Of a stretch of DNA of 64,000 nt, positions 1 to 13,175 are shown piece after piece; the first letter of the stretch is position 1, and each line of letters starts with the position of its first letter. The stretch is from Erigeron canadensis (lineage: Eukaryota; Streptophyta; Magnoliopsida; Asterales; Asteraceae), in contig NC_057769.1 in the NCBI RefSeq assembly GCF_010389155.1, positions 1,240,001 through 1,304,000 on the forward strand. Reading direction: 5' to 3'. Below the pieces are notes generated by a model, which saw only the letters and a list, made by a program, of their open reading frames with translations, was not told the DNA's origin and made no database searches. Both the position numbers and the translations under genes were made by a program.

Positions 1-203
1 TACGAGTTAGGGTTTTTGTTATGTGTTTTTGTGTGAGAAAGAGATAGAGTTTCTGAAATTTTTGTAAGGGTATTTTAGCACTGTATATAAAATGGAAATA
101 GGGATGCATTAAGATGGAGGGTAAATTAGACATATCAGATTCTTAAAAGTTTAAAGAGAGAGTGTCGGTTTGTTTTATAAAGGAGTATAAATATAAATAT
201 AGA
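1..203 (-). mobile_element. Helitron-like element, 5' part only (cut by the window edge)
   Basis: Read on the minus strand, the segment begins after an A with TCTATATTTATATTTATACT and then CCTTTATAAAAC. This resembles the 5' termini of the other Helitron-like pieces in this window (TC start, A/T flank). The 3' hairpin end would lie before position 1, so it is not visible. No coding capacity is seen; non-autonomous by inference. Confidence 0.45.
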
Positions 204-564
204 TTAGCATAAGTCGTTTGACCTATTTTGCAAACTTAATAGTTAAAGTCTTTGGATGTATTTAGATTGTGGAGTTGGGTTATATGTCTGGTGTTTATAA
301 TTTGGGTCTTCTAGTATTCATTACAAAACAAAATTACACATATTTTCACTATTAGTTTGTGAACAAATTAAAAAATTTATCATGCTTTCATGTGTGTCCA
401 GTGTCCACACAAAAACTGTCGTATAAAATATATGGACTCTTATATTTAATTTGTCACATACTTACCGAAGCGAGGATCTCATGCTATCATTGAATGGCTA
501 CCACCGTCATATTTGTTCACACTAACTAAATATGAAAGTGTATACTAAAAAATGTGAACTATTA

Positions 565-955
565 TCTATACTTTTATACTATATTATAAAGCAAATTCAC
601 TTTTCAACTTTCAACATTCAATTTCAACAATGTACACATGATAATGCATGATATACCATACATCAATGCATACAACTTTCTCTCTCCTCCATAAATCATT
701 TTATTCCTCTAATTCTTTTAAAAGCTTTTATCTCAATAACCGTACATCGATAAATTATAAAAATTATATGGGTGTTCTTAAAATTTCATACTATTTCATT
801 AGAGATGTTATTCTATATACTTTCAACGAATTTTTAAATCCGATGACGAAGCTCGTATGGCTAAGGCATTTGACTATAACAATCTATAACATATCACCTT
901 CTATGACCTATCACCCTCATCATTTTACCACCGCAATGCGCAGGTACTTGCTCTC
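565..955 (+). mobile_element. Non-autonomous Helitron, family copy 1
   Basis: The 5' end is TCTATAC followed by ACTATATTATAAAGC, preceded by A. The 3' part carries the short palindrome GCAATGCGC about 15 nt before the end CTCTCG, followed by T. The same family recurs inverted at 18453-18877 and 48692-49181. It contains a frame starting MGVLKIS that is also open in the 18.5 kb copy but broken in the 49 kb copy. The exact 3' end is inferred by comparing the copies, since it lacks a perfect CTRR. Confidence 0.7.
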
Positions 956-1089
956 GTAATTTATAATACCATAACTTTTAATGTAAATAAACTTCTACAC
1001 ACTTTTAATTCTATATATTTTTCACACATAAAAGTGTGACATGTTTTTTAATTTGCTTACGCTAACTAAAAGTTCAGACAAATATAATA

Positions 1090-1406
1090 TCTACAACTCC
1101 TTTATAATGACTATTCACCCCATATTTTAGGAAAGGGTTAGAAAATAGTTAGATGGGAAATTACTAGATTGCCCTTAATAAACAACCCTTAAGGAAAGGG
1201 TTATTAGATATTACCAAAATTACCCTTAATGAATTAATTTACATTTTAAACCCTTATCTTCTAAAATATCACTATCACCATTGTATCAACTTACACGGTT
1301 AGATCACTCGACACCAATTGTCGATGTCATCGATCACCACCCGTCGCCGACACCACTAAACCACTGTCGCCGTCACCGCCGCCGCATTGCGCGGGTATAA
1401 TGCTAG
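1090..1406 (+). mobile_element. Non-autonomous Helitron, second family
   Basis: It starts TCTACAACTCCTTTATAATG after an A and ends CTAG before a T. The GC-rich palindrome GCATTGCGCGGG lies about 10 nt upstream of the end, as expected of a Helitron 3' hairpin. The internal 3' half is rich in CACC/CGCC repeats (1290-1385). No ORF. It directly follows family copy 1 with 134 bp between them. Confidence 0.72.
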
Positions 1407-1842
1407 TTATTTAATAGATAGGCAATCATCCTCTCTCTTTTCAAAAAAGTCTTTTTCATTACAACAAAAATGTCATATTCTTTTACTTATTTTTACACAT
1501 TTATAAAAAGTGTAAAAAAAATATGTTAATTTGTTCACACTTAAAATTGTGTTAAAAAACTCATATTTAAAAATATGAAAATATTTGAAATGTCATACTT
1601 TTTCATAATTATAAATGTATAAAAAAGAAAAAAATTTCACACTTTAAAATTTAAAAAAAAAATGTCAAACATTTTAATACTTAAAAGTGTGTGCGTAAAT
1701 TTGTCACACTTAAATTTTCCACACTTTCACTTATGTGAGACAATTTGGAGTCACAAACTATATTTTTTTAATTTTATAAAAAACAAAATTTGTTCATTTA
1801 TTTCTATTATCCTTTCGTTGAACGAAAATAGTTATATAAAAT

Positions 1843-1965
1843 GGGGTTGGTAGCCTATTGGTAAGGTTTTTGACATTAGAAGGATCCACCTAGTTTAAGT
1901 CTCACTTTTTATATTAGTGAGGGTGGATTAATAGAAATTTTTCGATAGTGAAATTTTCAGGCATC
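1843..1965 (+). mobile_element. tRNA-derived SINE, degenerate
   Basis: A pol III box A-like string TAGCCTATTGGTAAGG (1851-1866) is followed about 35 nt on by a decayed box B (AGTTTAAGTCTC). A similar element with a good box B lies inverted in a cystathionine beta-lyase intron at 24300-24412. There is no cloverleaf, so it is not a functional tRNA gene. Confidence 0.5.
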
Positions 1966-2287
1966 ACATATATTCATGATGTTCATTATATATATATATA
2001 ATATATATATATATCGACATACATAACATAGATCATGCATAACATATATACATATATACATGGTCATGGGAAACAAATCTGTAGAAAGGAATCAAAAGGG
2101 TGGCCACCCCACTCCCCACCTGCCCCAAGATATGGTAAGTGCACATGATTTCACAACTTACATCACCTGTGTATCTCCTCTAAGGATTTTTGTGGCTCCC
2201 ACCACTTCAATCCCTATGCCCAATTACACCTTTCCACTTTTGTGTTTACCTTTAAAAAGTTGAACATTACTGTACTAGGTAATTTTT

Positions 2288-3255
2288 AGAGTTAATTACT
2301 GAAATGGTACCTAACGTTTGCGTCATATTACTGGTTTCATACCTTTTATTTTGAAATTACGCTGACTATATTTAACGTATGCAAATCCCCACTCGGACCA
2401 TACTTGCATGTGAGGGATAAATATGTAATATCGCGTTTCCTAATTACTGAAATGGTACTTAACGTTTGCACGATATTGTTGGTTTCATACCTATATGTTT
2501 CTTAATTACTTAAATGGTACCTAATGTTTAGTTATTAATTTTTTTATATATTTTTTTTAATTTGTTTTATTTTTCTTTTATAAAAATTCTCCAAAACTTG
2601 TTACAATTTAATGAAAATAGTCAAAATGCACCTATAATCCACTCAAAAATAATACCAAATAGTTATTTCATAACAAAATATAAGTTTAAAAGTTCACGAA
2701 TAACCAAAAATAGCATTAAAGTATCATAAAAATATTTTTTTTTTAAAAAAAAATTTTCTTTTTTAAAAATTTCGAAAATACCACAATGGTAATTCCAGAA
2801 ATATCCAGGTTTACCAGAAATATTGGCCGGTATTTAAAATATTGCTTTAAGCTTCATGTCGCAGTAAATACTGACTTGTATTTCTGGTATTCCTGGTATA
2901 TTCCATGGTATTACCATTGCGGTATTTCCGGAATTTTTTTTAAATTCCTTTAAGTAATTAAGAAACTAAACATTAGGTATCATTTAAGTAATTAAGAAAC
3001 ATTAGGTATGAAACCAGCAATATCGTGCAAACGTTAGATACCATTTCAGTAATTAACAAACGGGATATTACATATTTACCCCTCACGTGCAAGTCACGTG
3101 GGGGAGGTTTTAACGGTCACCTAACAGCGTTAGCCTCCAGTATGGTCGGAGTGAAAATTTGCATACGTCGGGTATGATCAACGTAATTTTAAAAGGAAAG
3201 GTATGAAACCAGTAATATGGCGCAAACGTTAGGTACCATTTCAGTAATTAACTCT
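2288..3255. mobile_element. Long-TIR foldback DNA transposon (968 bp) with 7-bp target duplication
   Basis: The outer ends are inverted copies: AGAGTTAATTACTGAAATGG on the left and its complement ending ACTCT on the right. Both are flanked by AATTTTT (2281-2287 and 3256-3262). The inverted similarity extends over well over 100 bp and includes a second internal inverted pair (near 2440-2530 and 2950-3060). The core is AT-rich with no ORF. The long TIRs suggest a Mutator-like or foldback element, but 7 bp is short for Mutator, so the superfamily is left open. Confidence 0.75.
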
Positions 3256-3262
3256 AATTTTT

Positions 3263-6160
3263 ATGTACTCGCAGGTTACTAGTGCATAGCAACAAAAACG
3301 AGAATAATTTGTTATGTTAAAGTGTTAACCGAACTTTTGTGTGTATGTATGTGTGTGTGTGCGGCTGTTATTTTTCGGAAGATGGATGAGGGTATATAGA
3401 AGAATGAAAAGATAAAAGGGGTAACAAAAGGGAATGATATTGTTTAATGGCGGAGGTATGTGGTGGCCAATGTTGGTCATTGCAACCCCACAATTTCTAT
3501 AAAACTCTAGTTTTCTAGTATTATTTTTATGTATTTTTCTAGTTTAAAGGGAATTGGTAACCCTGGACTGGTATAACTTAATTTTGTAGTATAATTTTAC
3601 ACATGTTAGTATCATAAAACCCGTTCAGCAACCCAAGACTACATATCATGGCTCCACCACTGATTTTTTTACAATATTTAATCATCTATAACAACAATTG
3701 CATTATACAGTTGTGCTATGTACAATAAAATATGTACAATTGTTGTAGATGGCTAATTATTTTGTAGCAATATCACTACCTGGTAATAAATGCGACACCG
3801 TTGACACATATTAACTGTCAAATGTCTAAGGACTGTAAGAAGACTTTTTCGATTTTTACTTAAAGGTCATGGGTCCACTCATTGAAATGAACGATAAGTT
3901 TGTTGATTCCTTTTTATCCCTGAATTCCTTGGTTTGAGTTCTGCATATTGTCTCAAACTCAAACTCAAACATTAAATGTTATATCTGTGCAGTACTGGGT
4001 TGTACAGAGTAAGCTCTATAACTTGTACATTGTGGTACATCTATAAGAAATGGTGGTACAAATAGTATTTCCCTTAAAAAATAGATGGATTGAGATCAAA
4101 TATCAACTACAATTTAAGAAATTTGTATATGCTTTATAGTACGGAGCAATTTAAATATGAGAAAGGTGAGTATGGAACTTCGGTGAAAAATCACTCACAT
4201 GTTAATAATGATTGGGCCTCATGTTTTTTATATATTAAAAATTAGTCTGTGAGCGGTTTTCCACTCATGCTAGATATCTAACAGCCCCATATATTCATTT
4301 CTCCTTTTAAATATATTACATTTATAGATATAGTGTAATGAATGATACACACGATACAACTAAAATTATAGTTTCCAATACAATAAAGCAGAGTTCAAAG
4401 CATACAAGTTAATTTATTCGACTATACAAATTATTGTTATTATTATTATTATTATTTGACGAGTGTGAACCGAATATCACAATGATGGTTTTAAACTATA
4501 TTTTCTTAACTGGGTCCACTTAAAGAGCCCATCACCCAATACTTAGTAGGAGGAAAACCCTGTATTAATCTAGCCGAAGACACGATAATTAATAGAGATA
4601 AACCTTGTCCCTTCAGAACTCGAACCCAAGTCTCTCTGAATTCAAACCTAAATTATATATTATTTACTCCCCATATTATTTATTGTAATTTGTTTATCAT
4701 TATTGTCTTAATAAGAAATGATATAGGTCTAAAGGTGCGGAACGCACACCTATTTACTTTTAAGATGACCTTGCCTTAAGAGACAGTGTTCCGGGGACAG
4801 CACCATTGAGAGCGGGGTTTAAGGAACGACTACCTTTCGCGGGTCCAATAGACAGAGCCACTAGCTGGATAATTTTTTTTTAGAAATTTAATTTCGGAAG
4901 TTAGGGGACCAATTGGCAATAAAGCCTGTTAATGGGCTAAAACAAGTCAGACGTTCCTCATTTCCACTCAGGCAGAATTCTTTCTTTAGTTCACGCTCTC
5001 TGGCACACACAAATATAAATTTCTAAATCTTTGATTGTATCCGATTGAATATTTTGTGGCGAATCATCAAATTGATTCAATCTAAAAGTGATTACACGCT
5101 TTCAGAGATTACAATTAAAATATCCGGTTATATTTTGTTCATTTTCCACGTATACCCAACATACTCGTACAGAGTTAAAAAAAGAAATTGTTATAAAATA
5201 AGTATAACTAATAAAACTTATCTTTACTGCTATATAAATCATTAACCCTCTTTCGTTTTCTAATAAATAACATGTTTGATATACCAAAACGCCCCTCATT
5301 ATTTAACACACGTATCACCGGACATAGACACAATATTCTTTACTACTATATAAAGATCAACCCACTTCCATTTTCTCAAATTACATGTTTGATGTAAAGT
5401 GTCCCTCGTAATTCAATACATGAAACACCTAACACATAGATGATCTACCAAAAATACTTTCAATGAAATAATTACAATATGAATTATGTTTGCATCAATA
5501 ACCTATACAATATGAAATATTTTAGTAAGTTGCCATTAATTAAGTATGTTTCTAATTAAGTAGCTAGGTATATACAGATGCTTGTCAAAGCAATTTTAAA
5601 TCTACGTACGTTCTACTAGTGAATAAGTTGGAGGTTACTTGGTAATTATCGTTTACTAATCGACAAGTGTTAGTTTACTTGGTAATCGATGTCTCTTAGT
5701 TTACAATTTAGCATCTCTAAAGAATTTTCACACAAAGTGTATAATTGATACGTTTTTGAACCACAATGAACAGTGAACACTCATTTTATGGTTAGATGTC
5801 TCGTGTTTTTTAAGCAGGCAATTTTAAAAGAAATGATATATCAATTATCTATTTGTGTATAAAGAGAAACAATAATGTTATATATAAACAATAAACTTTA
5901 TAAGATAGCTTTAAAGTTTGGAGGGTTAGATGGAACCAAAACTTGCAAAGAATCTTTTTGATTAGAATATAAACATCCAAGATTTTGGTTGTATTCTTTA
6001 TTTGATTTTATTTGGTTTAAAATTTCCCATTTGCACCCCTTACAAACTTTGCCCCTTGCTTGCCTTATAATCCAAAAATATTAAGAGGTGGGAAAGATCT
6101 TTAGATGAAATCTGGTCAGATCTTGCTTTGTGAATTGTGGATTTTGGTGCCCCTCTTTCT
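3263..6160. other. Intergenic region, no gene recognised
   Basis: AT-rich, with no coding signal. A decayed SINE-like stretch on the minus strand (about 4540-4670, box B-like complement of GAACTCGAACCC) is followed by a GC-richer segment (about 4727-4990) of unknown origin, which may be repeat-derived. A degenerate CAGTGGTGGAGCCA-type hAT end may lie near 3650. The last part is the upstream region of the response regulator. Confidence 0.5.
6093..6126 (+). promoter_or_regulatory. Two AGATCT motifs upstream of the type-A response regulator
   Basis: AAAGATCTTT (6093-6102) and CAGATCTTG (6117-6125) lie about 200 bp before the ATG. Type-B response regulators bind sites with an AGAT core, and type-A genes are their primary targets, so these are candidate cytokinin-response sites. 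A random occurrence cannot be excluded in AT-rich DNA. Confidence 0.4.
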
Positions 6161-6314
6161 TTCACATAAAAACTTCCCACTTTTTTCATTTCCCTCATCA
6201 TCATCATAAACAAAAGCCCACACCCATAAAAAATAAATATAAAGAAAAAAAAAACCTTTTTTTTTTTTGTGAAAATAATTCATTCTTGTTAGTGAATTTG
6301 TAAATCTTGTTCAT

Positions 6315-8004
<1,690 letters not shown>

Positions 8005-9237
8005 CCTTTTTTTTTTTTTTCTTCTACTTCCAATTTTGATGTTCAAATTACTTTTTCTTTGACCCCCCCCCCCCCCCCCCCCCCCCCCCTTTTTTTTTTT
8101 TTACTTTTTTTCTTATAAAACTTTGGAATACAAATATGTAATGTATAGAGGAATGAGAAAGAGTATCTTAACATGACAACTTATGTGTAGATTTTACCTA
8201 TTTACTTGCACATAGAGTATGCAATATCACTAAGGTCAACCTTTCACTTAGTCAAAAAGTCAACTATATGGCTCCACGTAAAGATTCGATGACAATGAAG
8301 CAAACCAAGCTGGAAGGTAATCATGAAGGATTTGTATGTTCATTGGGAAAGATTTGATGCTGAAGGGTCAAACAGCCTTTGAGAATTTGACCCCTTTTTT
8401 GACAAATAGATTATTATACATTAGGAAAAAAAATATAGATTATTATATATTAGGAAAAAAAAGTCTTAATTTTGTGTTGAAAATAGATAAAGCAACCATA
8501 CCACCCAAACACTAATATCATTTTACAACATGTCCAATTTGTGATGTAAATGTGGAGGATCAGTAGATCAGAATCACCCTTCTGTCCATTATCCAGAAGT
8601 TAAAAAAATTTTAGTTGAAATGCATTAGTTAGAAAATATTAGAAACCGCGATCCTTTGGGGCCTGCTATTGATCTCGCAACAGGTGCATGTTTGGCTTAA
8701 GTTCAAAAAACCATGGGTATGTAGCCAGAATCTTTAGTGGTATCTGTATGATTGGGTTATGCGAAATGAACTTATGCATACAGTACTTGACTGAAAAGAT
8801 TGAACGGGGTAGGAGTCATTTGGGAAAAATGGAATAAGAATCCAAAGGGAGTTTTAATGGATTTGAACTAGAATTTGCTATGATGTTATCAGCCATAGAG
8901 TTTTATGCATCTTTAACTTTTTTCCATTTAATATGGTCATTTGTAAATATTTCTTGGTTCAAGTATCCCTCTTTGGAATTTGCTGATTGTATTGTTGCAA
9001 TTTACTTTCAATTTCTTTGTAAGTATTGGTGGTGTTACACCATCTTTAACCATACTTTATCTCACTTATATTTTCTTTCTGTCACGTACGTCAAGTTACG
9101 GTGTAACATGTATGTGTTCCCAATCATACTTTATCACGAAACTTATGTAAATTTCGGAATGTAAAATTAAGGATCCACTTTGGAAAGCCCATTGGGCTTT
9201 TTTAATTTCGGCTTTACTTTATATTTTTGCTTATCAT
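8005..9237. other. 3' flank of the response regulator and unique spacer
   Basis: 8005-8345 is the 3' UTR and flank, and is duplicated at about 13320-13525. 8063-8089 is a run of 27 C followed by a T run. From about 8345 to 9237 the sequence has no counterpart in the second copy of the duplication, and no gene is recognised in it. Confidence 0.7.
8063..8102. repeat. Homopolymer tract C27 then T13
   Basis: Twenty-seven consecutive C followed directly by thirteen T. The paralogous position in the downstream duplicate (about 13380) reads ACCAAACTTTTTTA, with no C tract. It lies in the 3' UTR or flank of the response regulator. It could be a true expansion or a sequencing/assembly error. Confidence 0.95.
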
Positions 9238-9245
9238 ATTCGAAT

Positions 9246-10105
9246 TAGAGGTACAACTTTCGGTTAACCGGTTAGGTTATTTATATATAATAACCTATAC
9301 CGGTTAACCGGTTAGGTTATTTATATATAATAACCTATACCGGTTAATAACCGGTTTGTGTTTGGAAAAACCTTAACCGGTGTAATCGGTTTCGGTTAAT
9401 AATAACCGGTTAACCGATACCGGTTAACCTATTTTCAGTTTTTTTTTAACCGGACACATCATACAAATGATTCAAAAAAAGTTAAGTTATTAAAGTCTTA
9501 CCTTGGAACCCATCTCTACCGACTTCCAATCCATCCCTATTAAAAAAAACACTCCTGCGAGTTTTGTCACATGGATTCAACAAATCAAATCAAATCCCAT
9601 CAATTTCTGGTTCTATTATCTGAATCTTCATCGGGGGTTCTTGGTCCTCGTCGTCAACAAATCAAATCAAATCAAACAAGATCACACACCAGGAAAAAAC
9701 CCAAACGGGTAAACCTGAAGATGGAGAAGAAGTTGAATGGGTTTTTTGTGGGGTTTTTTTATGTCATCGATTGAATGGGAAGAAAAGGTCTAGAAAAGGA
9801 GTTTAAGGAATTAAGGCAGCGGTGGGTGTAAAGAAAAAGGTATGAGACTGGCTAGTGTTAATCATTATATATATTATTTGTGTATGTATGGTAGGTTAAC
9901 CGATTAACCGTTTTTTTTAAAAAAATTAACCGATTACCGGTTAACCGATTATGATCGGTTTCTGTTTTCAAAATGTTAAATCGATTCCTAGTTGTCGGTT
10001 TTTCCTAACCTATAATCGATTATTACTGTATCGGTTACTAACCGGTTACGGTTATAGGTTAACTTTCGAATCGGTTCGGTTAATCGGTTTTTTTGTACAC
10101 CTCTA
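9246..10105. mobile_element. Non-autonomous hAT transposon (860 bp) with perfect 8-bp TSD
   Basis: The terminal inverted repeats are TAGAGGT.. on the left and ..GTACACCTCTA on the right, flanked by identical 8-bp duplications ATTCGAAT (9238-9245 and 10106-10113). Both subterminal regions are packed with CCGGTTAACCGGTTA-type motifs, including a perfect 2x40-bp tandem repeat at 9261-9340. Subterminal motif clusters are typical transposase-binding arrays in hAT elements. The middle (9500-9790) holds short open frames that I do not recognise. No transposase is encoded. Confidence 0.88.
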
Positions 10106-10329
10106 ATTCGAATGTCGATATGTTTTTAAAGAAAGCAAAAAGGATTAGAGAGAAAAGAAATGAAATACTGTACAAAAGAGATATATAAGATTATTTTTCA
10201 GTCTCCATTCCAAACATCTCAAATACGAAACCAAAATTGTAAAGCAATAATGATGAGATTTCCTTTCCCTTCAATTTTGTTAAAATTCATTTCCTTTATT
10301 TTCTAACAAATACTAAAGTACCTAATATT

Positions 10330-10585
10330 TCTATACTATATATAAAAAAAATAACACTTTATTTATAGAAATGTTGAAAAAAATTTCACATACACTACCC
10401 CCTTAACATTAGTGATTAAATTATATTATCAATTTCTTATATTTTCATTAATATTTTACATCGGTTATTTTTACATCAATTATCTACACCACCCGACTTC
10501 ACCTCCACCACCAAACGTAGCCCTAGCTACCACCACACACCGTCGACGTCATGACCACCACTGTATTGCACGAATATCGTGCTGA
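10330..10585 (+). mobile_element. Non-autonomous Helitron (256 bp)
   Basis: It starts TCTATACTATATATAAA and ends CTGA before T. A GCACGAATATCGTGC stem-loop abuts the end. The corresponding place in the duplicated segment (about 13612-13625) lacks the element and continues directly from the left to the right flank, giving a paralogous empty site. No ORF. Confidence 0.78.
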
Positions 10586-12498
10586 TAATTCATAACTAAT
10601 ATGTCAAGTCTTTGACTTTATTATGTATTTACAGCTTTAGTTATACCTTAAGAACTTGATGGTTGAGTAAGAAGAGTAACCCAACATACAATAAATGCCA
10701 ATATTTTGAGTTTATGATCTTTACTATAATATTTTGAGTATTGAAATTAGGGTATTTGAATAAGGTAATAAATTATTACTAATAATAAATCGACCACATA
10801 CAATAAATGCCAATAATAAAGTGTTTTTTTTTAATATATATATATATGTAAAGAATTTGTAAGAAATTATTTAGGTCGTCTTTAGAAAATAGAATCGTAT
10901 AATTTCCATTCTTACAGCCAATGGCCATTCATGATTCAACAACCAAAAATATGGCCATTCGACAACCAAAACTGTAAAAACTATTACCAAGCTAACAATA
11001 GGTACAAAACCTACATGCTAATTAATTAATAGAGGGACCATTTTTGTCAAATAACAAGAACGTAAGGCACTTGTAATAAGTTATTACAATCATAAATCAT
11101 AAAATAAAATATTAAAATATATATAATATATATATATATTATATATATATGGAATTTATCTCAAAGATGACACTTTACAAACGTAAAATCCTTTCCTCTT
11201 TAATTTTTTAATACACAAAAGTTTAATTCAATTTTTCATTCATTCACTATATAAATTAAAAACTCAAATAGTAAAAACTTCGCAATTTCGCATTACTTGA
11301 GGTAATAGTAATTTCTTTCTGAAAAGCAAATTTGAGGTAATAGCATAGATTTTAATCCATTATTGGTAGTTAAAAAAATACATCATTAAAATTTTGTAGT
11401 ATGTTTTCGTTTTTGTTTTGTCGGTGATTCATTGTTTGATCGCAGAGAAACTCGAGGGAATCTTCTTCCTTGTTTTTCTGTTTGTTCTTATCTGTATCTA
11501 TAGTTGTATCTATTTTATTATTTTATTCATATCATTGATCATGTATATATATTATATATGTGTGTTTGTGTATATATATCTATATATCTGTTACGATCAT
11601 TATAGAAAAGCCTAATTGTTATTGTTTGCAGGTTTGATGTTGTTGTAAGGTTTTTTTCTTCGAAGTATTTTGTTGTGTTGTAAAAGTTTAAGATCAAGTG
11701 TATTTAATGCGTTTTTTTAAACAAATGTTACGACTAGTTGCTAGTAGTTAGTTTTTCTGAATACGGATTTTTAGTTGAAAATTTTAGGCTGTGTAAGATT
11801 TAATGATAAGTGTAGTTAAAACGTGGTTAATTTTTAATTTTCGTTGATTTTTTAAGGAGTGGATAGTTATTTTGGGACGGGTGAAGTAAATTACGGACTT
11901 TTTTGTAGTTTAATGCTACGGGTTGTTAAGGGTAAATAGGAATATTAGTAAAATCGTAAACGTAGGTTTTTTTAAGGAAAAAGTTCAACTTAGGTACTTT
12001 ATAATGTAATGATAATGGTCATGGTCAGTTATTTTGAGACATGTGATTTATAAGTTGTGGACTTTATTAATTTAATGGTAAGGGTAGTACTTAAAAGGAA
12101 ATTAATAATATAGTTTTTATTGAAATTTATATATAGCGTGGGATTGAGATTGTATGATTTATTAGTATAGTTTAATGTCTTTGAGTATTTATCTGGTTCT
12201 TAAAATTTGAGATCACAATTGGATGTGATGTTATGAAGCATTAATTGTGGCCTCTTCTCGGTTCCTTCTACTCCTTCTTCCATAATGTGAGCTCGGAGAA
12301 GGAAGAAATAGGAGGGTCCTATGGAGAATGTGGTCAGAAATCCATAATAGAATCCGACGAGTATTTATCTGGTTCTTAAAATTTGAGATCACAATTGGAT
12401 GTGATGTTATGAAGCATTAATTGTGGCAAGTTGAGTGTTAACATATAATAACGGTTCTAATTGCAGGAGCTTGTTTGATTATATAATTTTGGATAAAG
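10586..12498 (+). other. Upstream region of the A_thal_3526 pseudogene (duplicate of 13620-15919)
   Basis: The region aligns by eye with 13620-15919: the same order of landmarks, including the GGCCATTC block (10920 vs 14529), GGAATTTATCTCAAAG (11151 vs 14735), and TTGTCGGTGATTCATTG (11418 vs 14986). It would include the 5' UTR exons and introns of the gene. (AT)n/(TG)n tracts lie at about 11105-11150 and 11540-11590. Confidence 0.75.
12183..12427. repeat. Perfect 69-bp direct repeat flanking a 107-bp insert
   Basis: 12183-12251 and 12359-12427 are identical over 69 bp, separated by 107 bp. The intact paralogous region (about 15745-15835) has this block once and no insert. The inserted 107 bp is of unknown source. 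Confidence 0.95.
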
Positions 12499-13175
12499 AT
12501 GTCTGGTGGAGAGGTTAAAAAGGTTTCACCTCAAGATATACAATTGGTATTCTTTTAGAGCTTTGATATTTTTCTTTATTATCAGTTTTTGTGTAGATTA
12601 TGTTACTTTTAAGTGTTCTTTGTTATTATTTGAGTGAATTACTTATTTTAATAGTGTTTGCTTACAGGTACAACATCTTATAGAAGAGTGTCTTCAGCTT
12701 TACATGACCCAAAAGGAAGTTGTTAGTAAACTACAATATGAAGCAAAAATTGAACCCAGTTTTACTGAACTCGGTAGGAAGTACACAAAGCTCTATCTTT
12801 GTACAGTTTTTTGCATTTGAGCGAGCTGCAACATGCTCGAGATGTTTTCATCATAGAACAACTATGAAAATTACTCTATGTTGGTTAGGTGTGCGATGCA
12901 CTACTTGACAGGACTTTCATAGTTTTGGATACAATGATGCATGCAATTCTTCATTATTCTTTAGTGTTTGTGACTTTTTTGTTGTTTGTTTATATAAATA
13001 TAATGTATGGAAGAGTATCTCACTTCTTAGGTTTGTGAATCCGGATATATTGGAAAATAATCTGTTGATTTGCTCATTTAACATAATTGTTTCTGTCTTT
13101 CAGTGTGACGGAAGCTTGAAGAAGAAAATCAAGATTTTTTCAAGGCTTATCACCTAAGATTGATTTCGAAGGACC
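12499..13175 (+). pseudogene. Truncated A_thal_3526-domain gene copy, fused to a response-regulator tail
   Basis: Exons 12499-12546 and 12668-12773, plus a third beginning at 13104, match the intact gene at 15920-17215, including all splice junctions. The encoded start MSGGEVKKVSPQDIQLVQHL is kept. At the start of the third exon, TGG (Trp in the intact copy) reads TGA (13106-13108), which ends the product after about 52 residues. Similarity to the gene stops near 13175 at KDQ, where the sequence becomes the tail of the response regulator in the same reading frame. Exons 4-6 of the gene are missing. This is the left half of a tandem duplication. The intron after exon 1 is only 121 bp, against 638 bp in the intact copy. 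Confidence 0.93.

Noticed and set aside
648..959. Plus-strand frame of about 100 codons as a gene
   Set aside because: It lies within a Helitron-family copy; kept only as a finding about a shared frame, since there is no known domain and one copy is broken.
9260..10100. CRISPR-like spaced repeats
   Set aside because: The repeated CCGGTTAACCGG motifs have irregular spacing and sit inside a hAT element with TSD; this is plant nuclear DNA.
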